Source of the DNA: CAIMFV01 sp040757715
GTDB lineage: Bacteria > Pseudomonadota > Alphaproteobacteria > Caulobacterales > Caulobacteraceae
Length of the DNA: 64,000 nucleotides
NCBI GenBank assembly: GCA_040757715.1
Contig: JBFLWS010000017.1
Span: 1 to 64,000 of the forward strand
Reading direction: 5' to 3'
The position numbers and the translations under genes are program-made. Shown here piece by piece: positions 42,343-51,587 of the stretch; positions within the stretch are counted from its first letter, which is position 1; the number at the start of each line of letters is the position of its first letter. The notes beneath the pieces were generated by a model. It was not told the origin of the DNA. It searched no databases and was given only the letters and a program-made list of their open reading frames with translations.

Positions 42343-43512
42343 TCAAGCGCGGGCGTCGAGAAACGCGACGAAACGGTCGAACAGATAGAGCGAATCCGTC
42401 GGGCCGGGGCTGGCCTCGGGGTGGTGCTGCACGCTGAACACCGGACGATCCTTCAGGCGGATGCCGCAATTGGTGCCGTCGAACAGCGACACGTGCGTCT
42501 CCTCCACGCCCTCGGGCAGGCTGTCGCGATCCACGGTGAAGCCGTGGTTCATGGAGACGATCTCCACCTTGCCGGTGGTGAGGTCCTTCACCGGATGATT
42601 GGCCCCGTGGTGGCCCTGGGCCATCTTCTTGGTCTCGGCCCCGAGGGCGAGCGCCAGCATCTGGTGGCCGAGGCAGATGCCGAACACCGGCAGGCCGCTG
42701 TCCACCAGGGTCTTGATGGTGGGCACGGCGTATTCGCCGGTGGCCGCCGGATCGCCCGGACCGTTGGAGAGCACCACGCCTGCGGGCTTGCGGGCCAGGA
42801 TGTCATCAGCTGAGACGCTGGCCGGGACCACGGTGATCCCGACGCCAGTGGAGGCGAGGGCGCGCAGGATGTTGCGCTTTACCCCATAGTCGATGACCAC
42901 CACCTCGTGCTTAGGCTTCGCCTCGTTCTTGGCGTAGCCGGCGGGCCAGGTCCACAGGCCCTCCTCCCAGCGGAACGCCTGCAGGGCGGTGGCTTCCTTC
43001 GCGAGATCGAGGCCCACCAGGCCGCGCCAGCCCCGCGCCTCGGCCACCAGGGCGTCGAGGTCGAACTTGCCGTCCGGGGCGTGGGCGATGACCCCATGCG
43101 GCATGCCGTGCTCGCGGATGCGCCGGGTGAGGGCGCGGGTGTCGACGCCGGCGAGGCCGATGACGCCGCGCTTCTTCAGCCAGGCGTCGAGCCCGCCGTC
43201 CGCGCGCCAGTTGGCCGGCGAGGTGGGCAGGTCGCGGAAGATCGCGCCCCGCGCCGTGGTGCGGCCGCTATCGCTCACCTGTTCCAGATCCTCGGCGTTC
43301 ACCCCCACATTGCCCATGTGTGGGAAGGTGAAGGTGACGATCTGGGCCATGTAGGAGGGATCGGTGAGGATCTCCTGATAGCCGGTCATGGCGGTGTTGA
43401 AGCAGACTTCGCCGAGCGCCTGGCCTACCGCCCCGACGCCGTAGCCCGGCAGGATCGTGCCGTCGGCCAGGGCGAGCACGCCTGTGACGCCATCGGGCAG
43501 GGGGGCGGTCAT
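42343..43512 (-). CDS. carA: Carbamoyl-phosphate synthase small subunit
   Basis: Glutaminase subunit that supplies ammonia to CarB for carbamoyl phosphate (arginine and pyrimidines). The N-terminal domain has GEVCFNTAMTGYQEILTDPSY; the class I amidotransferase half has the cysteine in FGICLGHQML and the His-Glu in VQHHPEASPGP. 389 residues. carB is not in the window next to it. Confidence 0.97.
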   Translation of the reverse strand: MTAPLPDGVTGVLALADGTILPGYGVGAVGQALGEVCFNTAMTGYQEILTDPSYMAQIVTFTFPHMGNVGVNAEDLEQVSDSGRTTARGAIFRDLPTSPANWRADGGLDAWLKKRGVIGLAGVDTRALTRRIREHGMPHGVIAHAPDGKFDLDALVAEARGWRGLVGLDLAKEATALQAFRWEEGLWTWPAGYAKNEAKPKHEVVVIDYGVKRNILRALASTGVGITVVPASVSADDILARKPAGVVLSNGPGDPAATGEYAVPTIKTLVDSGLPVFGICLGHQMLALALGAETKKMAQGHHGANHPVKDLTTGKVEIVSMNHGFTVDRDSLPEGVEETHVSLFDGTNCGIRLKDRPVFSVQHHPEASPGPTDSLYLFDRFVAFLDARA

Positions 43513-43607
43513 GGGCGGCTCCTTAGGTTCGGAAAGGGGGAGGGGGCGGGCAAACGGCCGCGTGCATAGGCCCCATGGCCCCTGAGGTCAACGCTCGCGG
43601 CCGAGAA

Positions 43608-44879
43608 TTACCGACCGATGGCGCGCCAGCCGATGTCGCGACGGTAGAAACCCTCTGGCCAATGGATTTTTTCCACGGCGGCGTAGGCTTTGGCCCGAGC
43701 CGCTTCAAAGGATTCCCCCAGGGCGCAGACGTTCAGCACCCGTCCGCCGGCGGCGGTGAGGGCGCCGTCTGCGCGCTTGGCGGTTCCGGCGTGGAACACC
43801 ACCACATCCTCGCCGAAGTCGGCCTCCGCCCCTTCGATCACCGAGCCCTTTTCCGGCTCGCCGGGATAGCCCTTCGCCGCCATGACCACGCACACCGCCG
43901 CCTCGTCGCGCCATTCCAGGGGCGGCAGCTTGGCCAGTTCGCCCACCGCGCAGGCGTGCAGATAGGGCAGGAGGTCGTTCTTCAGCCGCAGCATCAGCAC
44001 CTGACACTCGGGATCGCCGAAGCGGGCGTTGTATTCCACCAGCTTCACCCCGGCCGCGGTAGCCATCAGTCCGGCATAGAGCACGCCGCGATAGGGCGTT
44101 CCTTCCTCCGCTATGCCTTCGAGGGTCGGGGCGATGAGCTTGGTCTCAGCTTCCAGCAACAGCGCCGCCGTGCCCACCGGGGCGGGGGAATAGGTTCCCA
44201 TGCCGCCGGTATTGGGACCCTGGTCGCCGTCGAACGCGCGCTTGTGGTCCTGGGCCTCGCCGAACAGGCGGAAGCTGTTCCCGTCGGAGAGGGCGAAGAG
44301 GGAGAGCTCCTCCCCCACCATGAACTCCTCGATCACCACCCGCGCACCCGCGCCGCCGAACTTGCCCCCCAGCATGTCGTCCACGGCGGCTTCGGCCTCG
44401 GCGCGGGTCTCGGCGATGATCACCCCCTTGCCGGCGGCGAGGCCGTCCGCCTTGATCACATAGGGCGCCTGGAACTGATCGAGGGCGGCCTTGGCCTCGG
44501 CCGCCGTCTCGCAGGTGACGAAGGCGGCGGTGGGCAGGTTGTGACGCTCGGCGAAGGCCTTGGTGAAGGCCTTGGAGGACTCCAGCCGGCCGGCGGCGCG
44601 ACTCGGCCCAAAGCAGGGCACGCCAAGCTCGGCCATGCGGTCGGCGACACCCGCCTCCACCGCTGCGTCAGGCCCGATCACCACCAGGTCCACCGCCTGT
44701 TCCAGCACGAAGGCGGCGATCGCGTCCACGTCGGTGGGCGAAATGCTGGCGAGGGCGCCCAGCTTGCCCATGGCGTAGGAGCCCGGCGCGCTGGTGAGGC
44801 GGGTGAGCAGAGGCGACTTCGCGATCTTCCAGGCGAGGGCGTGTTCGCGGCCGCCGGAGCCGATGAGAAGGACGTGCAT
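43608..44879 (-). CDS. purD: Phosphoribosylamine-glycine ligase
   Basis: ATP-grasp enzyme of purine synthesis. N-terminal LLIGSGGREHALAWK, ATP-grasp DGLAAGKGV and GPNTGGMGTYSPAP, and EYNARFGDPECQVLM are family signatures. The start at 44879 gives 423 residues and follows CGGAG; the longer frame from 44927 is rejected. It is divergent from xseA. Confidence 0.96.
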   Translation of the reverse strand: MHVLLIGSGGREHALAWKIAKSPLLTRLTSAPGSYAMGKLGALASISPTDVDAIAAFVLEQAVDLVVIGPDAAVEAGVADRMAELGVPCFGPSRAAGRLESSKAFTKAFAERHNLPTAAFVTCETAAEAKAALDQFQAPYVIKADGLAAGKGVIIAETRAEAEAAVDDMLGGKFGGAGARVVIEEFMVGEELSLFALSDGNSFRLFGEAQDHKRAFDGDQGPNTGGMGTYSPAPVGTAALLLEAETKLIAPTLEGIAEEGTPYRGVLYAGLMATAAGVKLVEYNARFGDPECQVLMLRLKNDLLPYLHACAVGELAKLPPLEWRDEAAVCVVMAAKGYPGEPEKGSVIEGAEADFGEDVVVFHAGTAKRADGALTAAGGRVLNVCALGESFEAARAKAYAAVEKIHWPEGFYRRDIGWRAIGR

Positions 44880-45014
44880 GGGCGGCGCTCCGGGCTGGGT
44901 GAAAAACTCGCCCGGCTTCTGCGCCAAGCCGCGGCCGCTGTCGAGACGCGCGCGTGATCGCCCGCCGTGCCGACGCCTCTCGCCAGGCGCGGGCGCCCAT
45001 CTTAAGTTCGCTCC

Positions 45015-46529
45015 ATGTCTGCGGTCGATTCCACCTCCAACAGCCCCGCCCTATCGGTCTCCGACCTCGCCTTCGCGCTGAAGCGGACCTTGGAGGACGC
45101 CTTCGGCCATGTGCGGCTGCGGGGCGAGATCTCCAAGGTCACGCGGCACTCGTCCGGCCACGTCTATCTGTCGCTGAAGGATGAGCGGGCGGTGATCGAC
45201 GCGGTGGTGTGGAAGGGCCAGGTGCGCGGTCTGCAGGTGCAGCCGGAGCAGGGTCTCGAGGTCATCGTCACCGGCCGCATCACTACCTATCCCGCGCGAT
45301 CGAGCTACCAGCTGATCATCGAGACCATGGAGCCGGCGGGGGTGGGCGCCCTGCTCGCCCAGCTGGAGCGGCTAAAGGCCAAGCTCGCCGGCGAGGGCCT
45401 GTTCGAGACCGCGCGGAAACGGCCCCTGCCGGTGATGCCGCAGGTGATCGGGGTGGTGACCAGCCCCACCGGAGCGGTGATCCGCGACATCTTGCACCGC
45501 ATCACCGACCGCTGGCCCTGCCGGGTGGTGGTGTGGCCGGTGGTGGTGCAGGGCGAGACCGCCGCGGCCCAGGTCAGCGCCGCCATCCGGGGCTTCGAGG
45601 CCCTGGCGCCTGATGGTCCGGTTCCCCGCCCGGACCTCCTCATCGTCGCCCGCGGCGGCGGCTCCATCGAGGACCTCTGGCCCTTCAATGACGAGGCTCT
45701 AGCGCGCACCGTCGCGGCCTGTTCGATCCCGTTGATCTCGGCGGTGGGGCACGAGACCGACACAACCTTGATCGACTTCGTGTCGGACCGTCGCGCGCCG
45801 ACCCCCACCGCGGCGGCGGAAATGGCGACGCCGGTCCTGGCCGAGCTGAAACTGCAGTTGATCGGCATGGATCAACGCCTGACCCGGTCCATGTCGCAAT
45901 CCCTCGAAGGGCTTCACACCCGTGTCACAGCCGCAGGGCGGGGCCTGCCGCGCCCTGCCGATCTCCTCGGCCTCGCGGCGCAGCGCTTCGATCATGCAGC
46001 GGCCAGGCTGTCCGGGGCGCTTGGGCGCAACATCGAATTGCACGCGCGCGATCTGGCGCGTTGGAGTTCGCGCCTCACGCCGGTGTTGCTGGAACGGCCG
46101 GGACGACTGAAGGCGGATCGGTTGGCGGAACTGTCGCAAAGGCTGGCGGGGGCGACCCGCCGCCAGGCGACCGACACGGAGGCGCGGGCGCGGCTGCCTT
46201 CGCTGCAACAACGCCTGGACGCCGCCATGGGTCGCCGCATCCAGCTCGCGGCTGGCGAAGTGATGCGGCTTGATCAGTTGCGCCGGTCGCTGGATCCCAA
46301 CGGCCCCCTGGCGCGGGGCTTCGCCCGCGTACACCTGGTGGACGGGAAACTGGTGCGCAGCGCCGCAAGCCTTGCGGCCGGGGATGGCGTGAAACTGGTG
46401 TTCGCCGATGGCGATCGCACTGCCGTGGTGCAGGATGGCGAGCCGCCGCCCGCGCGTGCTGCGCCGAAACGCGTCGAGCCAGTGAAGAAGCCGCCCGCCA
46501 GCGGCGCCGGCCAGGGCGATTTGTTCTAG
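45015..46529 (+). CDS. xseA: Exodeoxyribonuclease VII large subunit
   Basis: Catalytic subunit of the single-strand exonuclease ExoVII. N-terminal OB fold about 15-110 (VSDLAFALKRTLEDAFGHVRLRGEIS, SGHVYLSLKDERAVIDAVVWKG), catalytic core about 130-320 (GVVTSPTGAVIRDILHRITDRWP, ARGGGSIEDLWPFNDEALAR, VGHETDTTLIDFVSDRRAPTPTAAAE), then coiled coils and a C-terminal basic tail ending GDLF. 504 residues. xseB is not adjacent. Confidence 0.96.
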   Translation: MSAVDSTSNSPALSVSDLAFALKRTLEDAFGHVRLRGEISKVTRHSSGHVYLSLKDERAVIDAVVWKGQVRGLQVQPEQGLEVIVTGRITTYPARSSYQLIIETMEPAGVGALLAQLERLKAKLAGEGLFETARKRPLPVMPQVIGVVTSPTGAVIRDILHRITDRWPCRVVVWPVVVQGETAAAQVSAAIRGFEALAPDGPVPRPDLLIVARGGGSIEDLWPFNDEALARTVAACSIPLISAVGHETDTTLIDFVSDRRAPTPTAAAEMATPVLAELKLQLIGMDQRLTRSMSQSLEGLHTRVTAAGRGLPRPADLLGLAAQRFDHAAARLSGALGRNIELHARDLARWSSRLTPVLLERPGRLKADRLAELSQRLAGATRRQATDTEARARLPSLQQRLDAAMGRRIQLAAGEVMRLDQLRRSLDPNGPLARGFARVHLVDGKLVRSAASLAAGDGVKLVFADGDRTAVVQDGEPPPARAAPKRVEPVKKPPASGAGQGDLF

Positions 46530-46567
46530 CCCTTGCCATCCGCTCCCCAAGGGTTCATCGCCAAGCC

Positions 46568-47104
46568 ATGATCCGCCTGTTCGCCGCCCTGCCCGTGCCT
46601 TACGAGATCGGCGAGGCTCTCACCCGCCGCCAGCAAGGCCTGCCGCGGGCGCGCTGGCGCTCCACCGACGACTTTCACATCACCCTGCGCTTCTTCGGCG
46701 AGGTGCAGGAGACGGTGGCCGCCGACCTCGATAGCGCCCTCGCCGCCATTTCCGCCTCGCCGTTCGAGGTGCAGTTGGAGGGGGTAGGCAGTTTCGGCGA
46801 AGGCGCCCAGGTGACCTCGGTGCACGCCTTGGCGGCGCCCAGCGAACCGCTCACGCGGCTCGCCGCCCGTTGCGAGACCGCCGCGCGCAAGGTGGGGCTG
46901 AAGCCGGACACGCGAAGCTACAAGCCGCACGTGACCCTCGCCTATCTCAAGGGCACGCCGCCAGAGCGGGTGGCGGCCTGGATTCAAGGTCATAACCTCT
47001 TGAAATCGCCATCCTGGCGTGCGGATAGGTTTGGACTTTATTCCAGCTGGCTTTCCGAGGACGGGTCGCGCTACGAGCTGGAACGCGAATACCGTTTGCT
47101 CTGA
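46568..47104 (+). CDS. thpR: RNA 2',3'-cyclic phosphodiesterase (LigT/ThpR)
   Basis: 2H phosphoesterase of 178 residues with both catalytic motifs, H37-I-T39-L and H121-V-T123-L, in the right frame (FHITLRFFGEV and YKPHVTLAYLK). It opens 2',3'-cyclic phosphates at RNA ends, and relatives can ligate tRNA halves in vitro. It follows xseA by 38 bp and may be in its operon. Confidence 0.92.
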   Translation: MIRLFAALPVPYEIGEALTRRQQGLPRARWRSTDDFHITLRFFGEVQETVAADLDSALAAISASPFEVQLEGVGSFGEGAQVTSVHALAAPSEPLTRLAARCETAARKVGLKPDTRSYKPHVTLAYLKGTPPERVAAWIQGHNLLKSPSWRADRFGLYSSWLSEDGSRYELEREYRLL

Positions 47105-47143
47105 CGCCGCCCCTTCGACCGACCACCGCAGGACCTCCCGCCC

Positions 47144-48037
47144 ATGACCGTCTTCCGCCCCCGCCGCAGCGCGCTCTACATGCCGGCCTCCAACCTGAAG
47201 GCCATCGAGAAGGCCAAGACCCTGCCCTGCGACGTGGTGATCCTCGACCTGGAGGATGCGGTGGCGCCGGACGCCAAGGAGCTGGCCCGGGAGCAGGCGC
47301 TCGCCGCTCTGGCCGCCGGAGGCTTCGGTGGACGCGAAATGGTGCTGCGGGTGAACGGTCTCGACACGCCCTGGGGCGAGGCGGACCTGAAGGCCGCCGC
47401 CACCTCCGGCGCCGACGCCATCCTGGTCCCCAAGATCAACGACGCCGGGGATGTGGCCCGCTATGACGCCCGTCTGCACGCCGCCCCGGTGAAGACCCGG
47501 CTTTGGGCCATGATCGAGACCGCCAAGTCGCTGTTCCACCTGGAGGATATCGCGCAGTCCACCGCCACCTCGCGTCTGTCGTGCTGGGTCATGGGCACCA
47601 ACGACCTGGCCAAGGAGATCGGCTGGCGGCTTTCCACCACGCGCGAGCCGTTCGCTGCGGCCCTGTCGCTCAGCGTCGCCGCCGCCCGCGGCCATGGCCT
47701 CGTCATCCTTGACGGCGTGTTCAACGGCCTGGAAGACCCGGCGGGCCTGGAGGCGCAGTGCCGCCAGGGGCTCGACTTCGGCTTCGACGGCAAGACCCTG
47801 ATCCATCCCAATCAGGTGGAGATCACAAACCGCGTCTTCGCTCCCACGGCGGAAGAGATCGCCTTCGCTCGCGCGGTCATCGCCGCGTTCGAACTGCCGG
47901 AGAACGCCGACAAGGGGGCCATCCGGGTGGAGGGCAAGATGGCCGAACGCCTGCACCTCGCCCAGGCGCGCAAGACCGTGGCCGTGGCCGAGGCCATCGC
48001 CGCGCGCGCCAGATCGGCGAAGGCAGTCAGCTCTTGA
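47144..48037 (+). CDS. CitE-like C-C lyase (HpcH/HpaI aldolase family)
   Basis: TIM-barrel enzyme of 297 residues of the citrate lyase beta / malyl-CoA lyase group. Motifs: RSALYMPASNLKAIEKAK, VVILDLEDAVAPDAK, VLRVNGLDTPWGEADL, WAMIETAKS, WVMGTNDLAKEIG and GFDGKTLIHPNQVE. There are no alpha or gamma citrate lyase genes near, so a CoA-thioester lyase such as (S)-citramalyl-CoA or malyl-CoA lyase is more likely than citrate lyase. Its end overlaps the convergent TadG-like gene by 11 bp. Confidence 0.87.
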   Translation: MTVFRPRRSALYMPASNLKAIEKAKTLPCDVVILDLEDAVAPDAKELAREQALAALAAGGFGGREMVLRVNGLDTPWGEADLKAAATSGADAILVPKINDAGDVARYDARLHAAPVKTRLWAMIETAKSLFHLEDIAQSTATSRLSCWVMGTNDLAKEIGWRLSTTREPFAAALSLSVAAARGHGLVILDGVFNGLEDPAGLEAQCRQGLDFGFDGKTLIHPNQVEITNRVFAPTAEEIAFARAVIAAFELPENADKGAIRVEGKMAERLHLAQARKTVAVAEAIAARARSAKAVSS

Positions 48038-49493
48038 TGAAGGGCACGCTGGCCAGGAACTTGTCGGTTAAGGTGGTGAAGCCCGTGGCGATCTGGCTCG
48101 AATTGGTGGCCTGGAAGTAATAGCCGCTGGAGGCGCAGGCTTGCAGGGAGGTGCTGAGCGCGCTCGCGCCGTTGGGGCCGTTGGGATAGATCACGCTGCG
48201 CACCACCCGTTCATAGGGGGCGACGTTGGGATCTTGTCCCGTGAGGGGCACGTAAGGGGTTTCAAGCACCGCCACGACAACGCCGTTGGATTTGAGCTGA
48301 TTGCACTGCGTCGCCGATATGGTGGTGGCGTAGCCGCCATAGCAGACATTGTAGTTCCAATTGGAGTCCCAGCCCCAATAGTTGCAGTACCAGTCAGCGT
48401 TACGATCGGATTGCAGACCGTCGGTGACGATGATCAAGAATTTCAGCGGCGTAGATGAGGTGACGCCGCTGCCGGCCTGGCCGAGAGTGGTGATCAGTGA
48501 GCTGAGGGCGGTGGACATGTAGGTGTCGAGCCCAGGCGTCACCTGATTCACCGCCGAGGTCGCCGCGCTGGTGGTCAGCATGTTCGACGAGCCCCAGCTG
48601 TGCAATGTCGTATCGAACGACATGACATTGTACATGTAGGTGTTCTTCGAATACTGCGAGTTCGAGGTGATCTCGGTCTGAATATGGCTTAGCAGCTGCT
48701 GCGCTGCAGAGATCATCACGTCGAAGCGGGTGGTGGCGCCGGCGGTATGCGCGTTGGTCAGCCCTGTCACGATGTCCGCAGAGGTGGTCGAGCCGCCAAT
48801 GTCATGGCAGGCGAAGGCGCAGGGCGGATTATCGCCGCCATTGTAAGGGTAGGGATCGCCAGGCTTCACGGAATTCCAATGGTGCGACACCCAGTTGGAG
48901 ATCAGGGTCACGTCATTGCTGGTAGCGCCCACGATCATTGACGCTGAACCGTCGAGCAGGATGTTCAGCTGGATGTTCTTGGAGAAGCCGATGGCGGTGG
49001 TGGAATTGACGTTGACGGTCTGCGCCGTACCGCCGGATGCATTGCACAGTCCTGAGATCAAGGTTCCGAAGGCGCAATAGGTGGTGCCAGTGAGGCGCAC
49101 CGCCACGGTCTCTGTGGCCATGGCGCTGCCGTCGTAATTGGTGCAGTCGTTCTGGATCGGGGCGCAGACGTGCACGCTGGCGATGCTGGCGCCGGACGAG
49201 GCGCCGAGCTCAGCGATGAGCATGGTGTTGGCCTTGGACTGCAGGGTCGCCAGGGTGTCGTTGGGGTTCTTGGCCACCTCGATGCTCACCGCCAGGGCCA
49301 CCGCGTCCGCCGCCGATTGCAGCTTGGCGCGCTCGTTCACGGCCATGGACACGTCGAGCCCGCCGCCGATGACCAGGAGCATGATCGGCAACACCAGGGC
49401 GAACAGCAGGAGCGTATTGCCGCCCTCGTGACCGACAATCGCTAAGCTGCGGCGCCGGAAACCGGCGATCAAGGACGAAATAGGTTGCGACAT
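48027..49493 (-). CDS. TadG-like pilus-associated protein with a vWA domain
   Basis: 488 residues. The N-terminus has one membrane helix (about 25-48) in the TadE/TadG style (GGNTLLLFALVLPIMLLVIGGGLDVSMAVNERAKLQSAADAVALA), usually inner-membrane with the rest in the periplasm. From about 175 a von Willebrand A domain carries a MIDAS site: D181-G-S-A-S185, T324, D358. A Trp/Tyr/Asn-rich cysteine-containing insert lies at 368-388. No cpa/tad secretion genes are adjacent, so its role in a pilus is unproven; it may be an orphan adhesin. The start at 49493 is chosen over the long upstream frame. Confidence 0.82.
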   Translation of the reverse strand: MSQPISSLIAGFRRRSLAIVGHEGGNTLLLFALVLPIMLLVIGGGLDVSMAVNERAKLQSAADAVALAVSIEVAKNPNDTLATLQSKANTMLIAELGASSGASIASVHVCAPIQNDCTNYDGSAMATETVAVRLTGTTYCAFGTLISGLCNASGGTAQTVNVNSTTAIGFSKNIQLNILLDGSASMIVGATSNDVTLISNWVSHHWNSVKPGDPYPYNGGDNPPCAFACHDIGGSTTSADIVTGLTNAHTAGATTRFDVMISAAQQLLSHIQTEITSNSQYSKNTYMYNVMSFDTTLHSWGSSNMLTTSAATSAVNQVTPGLDTYMSTALSSLITTLGQAGSGVTSSTPLKFLIIVTDGLQSDRNADWYCNYWGWDSNWNYNVCYGGYATTISATQCNQLKSNGVVVAVLETPYVPLTGQDPNVAPYERVVRSVIYPNGPNGASALSTSLQACASSGYYFQATNSSQIATGFTTLTDKFLASVPFIKS

Positions 49494-49603
49494 CGGGCGA
49501 GCCCACTGGAACAGCGCCAAGGCGGGCCTGAATGTCGCGAAACGCCGTAAAGATTGTGTGTGCGAGCAGGGCTTAAGCGCGAGAAGCCAAATATCGCCCG
49601 CAA

Positions 49604-51487
49604 TCAGATCTCGACGTGGCGCGCGAGCTCCACGGTGCGGTCGATGGGGGTGACGAAGCGATCGCTCACCCGGGCGGCGTTCTTGTGCAGAAGGGTGAAG
49701 AGGCCCAGACGCAAGCGGTCGAGACGCCCGCGCTTGTGGCATTCCACCAGATCCCGCGCGCCGAAATAGACCGCGCTGTCCGGGTCAAATTTGCCCGCCA
49801 GTTCCGGCAGGGTGACGAGCTCGCGGGCGACGTTAGGAATTTCCACGAAGCCGTAGCGCATGGTGACGCGCCAGAGCCCGTGTCCGAGGTCGGTCACCGT
49901 GGCGCGGCGATCCGCCGGCACGCGCGGACATTCCTCGAACTCCACGTGCAGCGCGATGGCGGTCTGGTGCAGAGACCCCATTTGCCGGGCGTACTGGATG
50001 ATGAAGGGCGGCACCTGATCAGCGGTGCGGGTGAGATAGACGCCGCAACCGGGCGCGCGGACGAGGCCCGAACGCTCCGCCTCGGCGAAGAAGGCGTCGG
50101 GAGTTAGGGTCTGGCCGGCGAGGCGGGCGCGCAGGGTCTGCATGCCCGATCGCCAGATCACCATGACCGCGAACAGGGTGACGCCGAGAGTGAGCGGGAT
50201 CCAGCCGCCTTCGAGGATCTTGGCCAGATTGGCGAAGAAGAAGGCTAGGTCCACAGTTATGAACAGCGCGCCCAAGGGCAAGACCACGGAAAGGGGCCAG
50301 CGCCAGGTCACATGCATGGCGCGCCACAGGAGGCAGGTGGTGAGCACCATGGTGGTGGCCACGGCCATGCCGAAGGCGCCGGCCAGCGCGTCCGAGGAAC
50401 GAAACACCAGGGTCATGGTCAAGGTGCCGGCGGCCATGAGCACGTTCACCAAAGGCACGTAGATCTGGCCATAGACCTGGTCGGAGGTCTGGCGAATCTG
50501 CACCGCCGGCAGCCAGCCGAGCTGGATCGCCTGGCGGGTCATGGAGAAGGACCCGGTAATGATGGCCTGGCTGGCGATGATGGTGGCGGCGGTGGCCAGC
50601 GCCACCAGCGGGTAGAGCGCCCAGGTCGGGGCCATGGCGAAGAAGGGGTTGGCGCCCTCCTTCACCCCGGCGATGAGCTGGCCGGTCTGCCCGGCGTAGC
50701 AGAGAAAGAGGCTCGGCAGCACAATGACGTACCAGGCGCGCTGGATGGGCTTCGCGCCGAAGTGGCCCATGTCGGCGTAGAGCGCCTCGCCCCCCGTGGC
50801 GCAGAGGAAGACGCCGCCCAAAATGCCCGCCGCCGCGGCGGGATGTCCGGCGATCAGCGCGAGCCCTAGCAACGGGTTGATGGCGGAAATCACCACGGGA
50901 TGCTGGATCACGCCCCAAAGGCCCAAGAGGCCGATGACGCCGAACCAGCACAGCATGATGGGGCCGAAGGCGCGGCCGATGCTGGCCGTGCCGAAGCGCT
51001 GAGCGGCGAACAGCAGGATCAGCACCACCACGGCGGCCGGCAGCACGAAGGGTTTCAGCGCACTGGTGGCCACGTTGACGCCTTCAAGGGCGCTGAGCAC
51101 GGAGATGGCCGGGGTGATGACGCCGTCGCCGTAGATCAACGCCGCGCCCAGGAGGCCCATGGTCGCCCCCACATAGGCGCCCTTGCGCCAACCGTTGACG
51201 CCTACCAGCGACATGAGGGCCATGATGCCGCCCTCGCCGTGGTTGTCGGCCCGCATGACGAAGGCGCAGTATTTCACTGAGATGGTGATGATCAGGGTCC
51301 AGAGGATCAAGGATAGAACCCCAAGAGCCGTGTCAGCCGAGGGATGGCCTCCCACAGCGCTGAGAACCGTCTGCAAGGTGTAAAGCGGACTTGTACCGAG
51401 GTCGCCGTAAACCACGCCCAAAGCCGCTATGGCCATCGCGTTGAGGTTGGCCTTTTCGCCGTCGCCGGCTGGCGCAACGGTGGTCAT
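49604..51487 (-). CDS. kup: Low-affinity potassium transporter Kup
   Basis: Proton-coupled K+ uptake protein of 627 residues: about twelve helices followed by a cytoplasmic domain from about 470. Signatures: ALGVVYGDLGTSPLYTLQTVLSA, CAFVMRADNHGEGGIMALMSL, YGDGVITPAISVLSALEG, GGEALYADMGHFG. Divergent from the PPK2 gene with 100 bp between. Confidence 0.95.
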   Translation of the reverse strand: MTTVAPAGDGEKANLNAMAIAALGVVYGDLGTSPLYTLQTVLSAVGGHPSADTALGVLSLILWTLIITISVKYCAFVMRADNHGEGGIMALMSLVGVNGWRKGAYVGATMGLLGAALIYGDGVITPAISVLSALEGVNVATSALKPFVLPAAVVVLILLFAAQRFGTASIGRAFGPIMLCWFGVIGLLGLWGVIQHPVVISAINPLLGLALIAGHPAAAAGILGGVFLCATGGEALYADMGHFGAKPIQRAWYVIVLPSLFLCYAGQTGQLIAGVKEGANPFFAMAPTWALYPLVALATAATIIASQAIITGSFSMTRQAIQLGWLPAVQIRQTSDQVYGQIYVPLVNVLMAAGTLTMTLVFRSSDALAGAFGMAVATTMVLTTCLLWRAMHVTWRWPLSVVLPLGALFITVDLAFFFANLAKILEGGWIPLTLGVTLFAVMVIWRSGMQTLRARLAGQTLTPDAFFAEAERSGLVRAPGCGVYLTRTADQVPPFIIQYARQMGSLHQTAIALHVEFEECPRVPADRRATVTDLGHGLWRVTMRYGFVEIPNVARELVTLPELAGKFDPDSAVYFGARDLVECHKRGRLDRLRLGLFTLLHKNAARVSDRFVTPIDRTVELARHVEI

Positions 51488-51587
51488 GGTGCGTCTCGAT
51501 AATCTGTGAAAATATTCTCGTATCCCCAGTTATAGCGGCGGTTTGTTAAAAAGCTTAAGGGGTTAATGGGCGCCGACAGGGAAGCGC

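Noticed and set aside
43575..44957. 460-codon + strand frame opposite purD
   Set aside because: Antisense shadow; His/Gly/Arg-rich composition typical of the complement of a high-GC gene.
51546..51566. Three TTAA tetramers upstream of the PPK2 gene as a CtrA site
   Set aside because: Spacings are 5 and 4 bases (13 between outer ones), not the 7 required.
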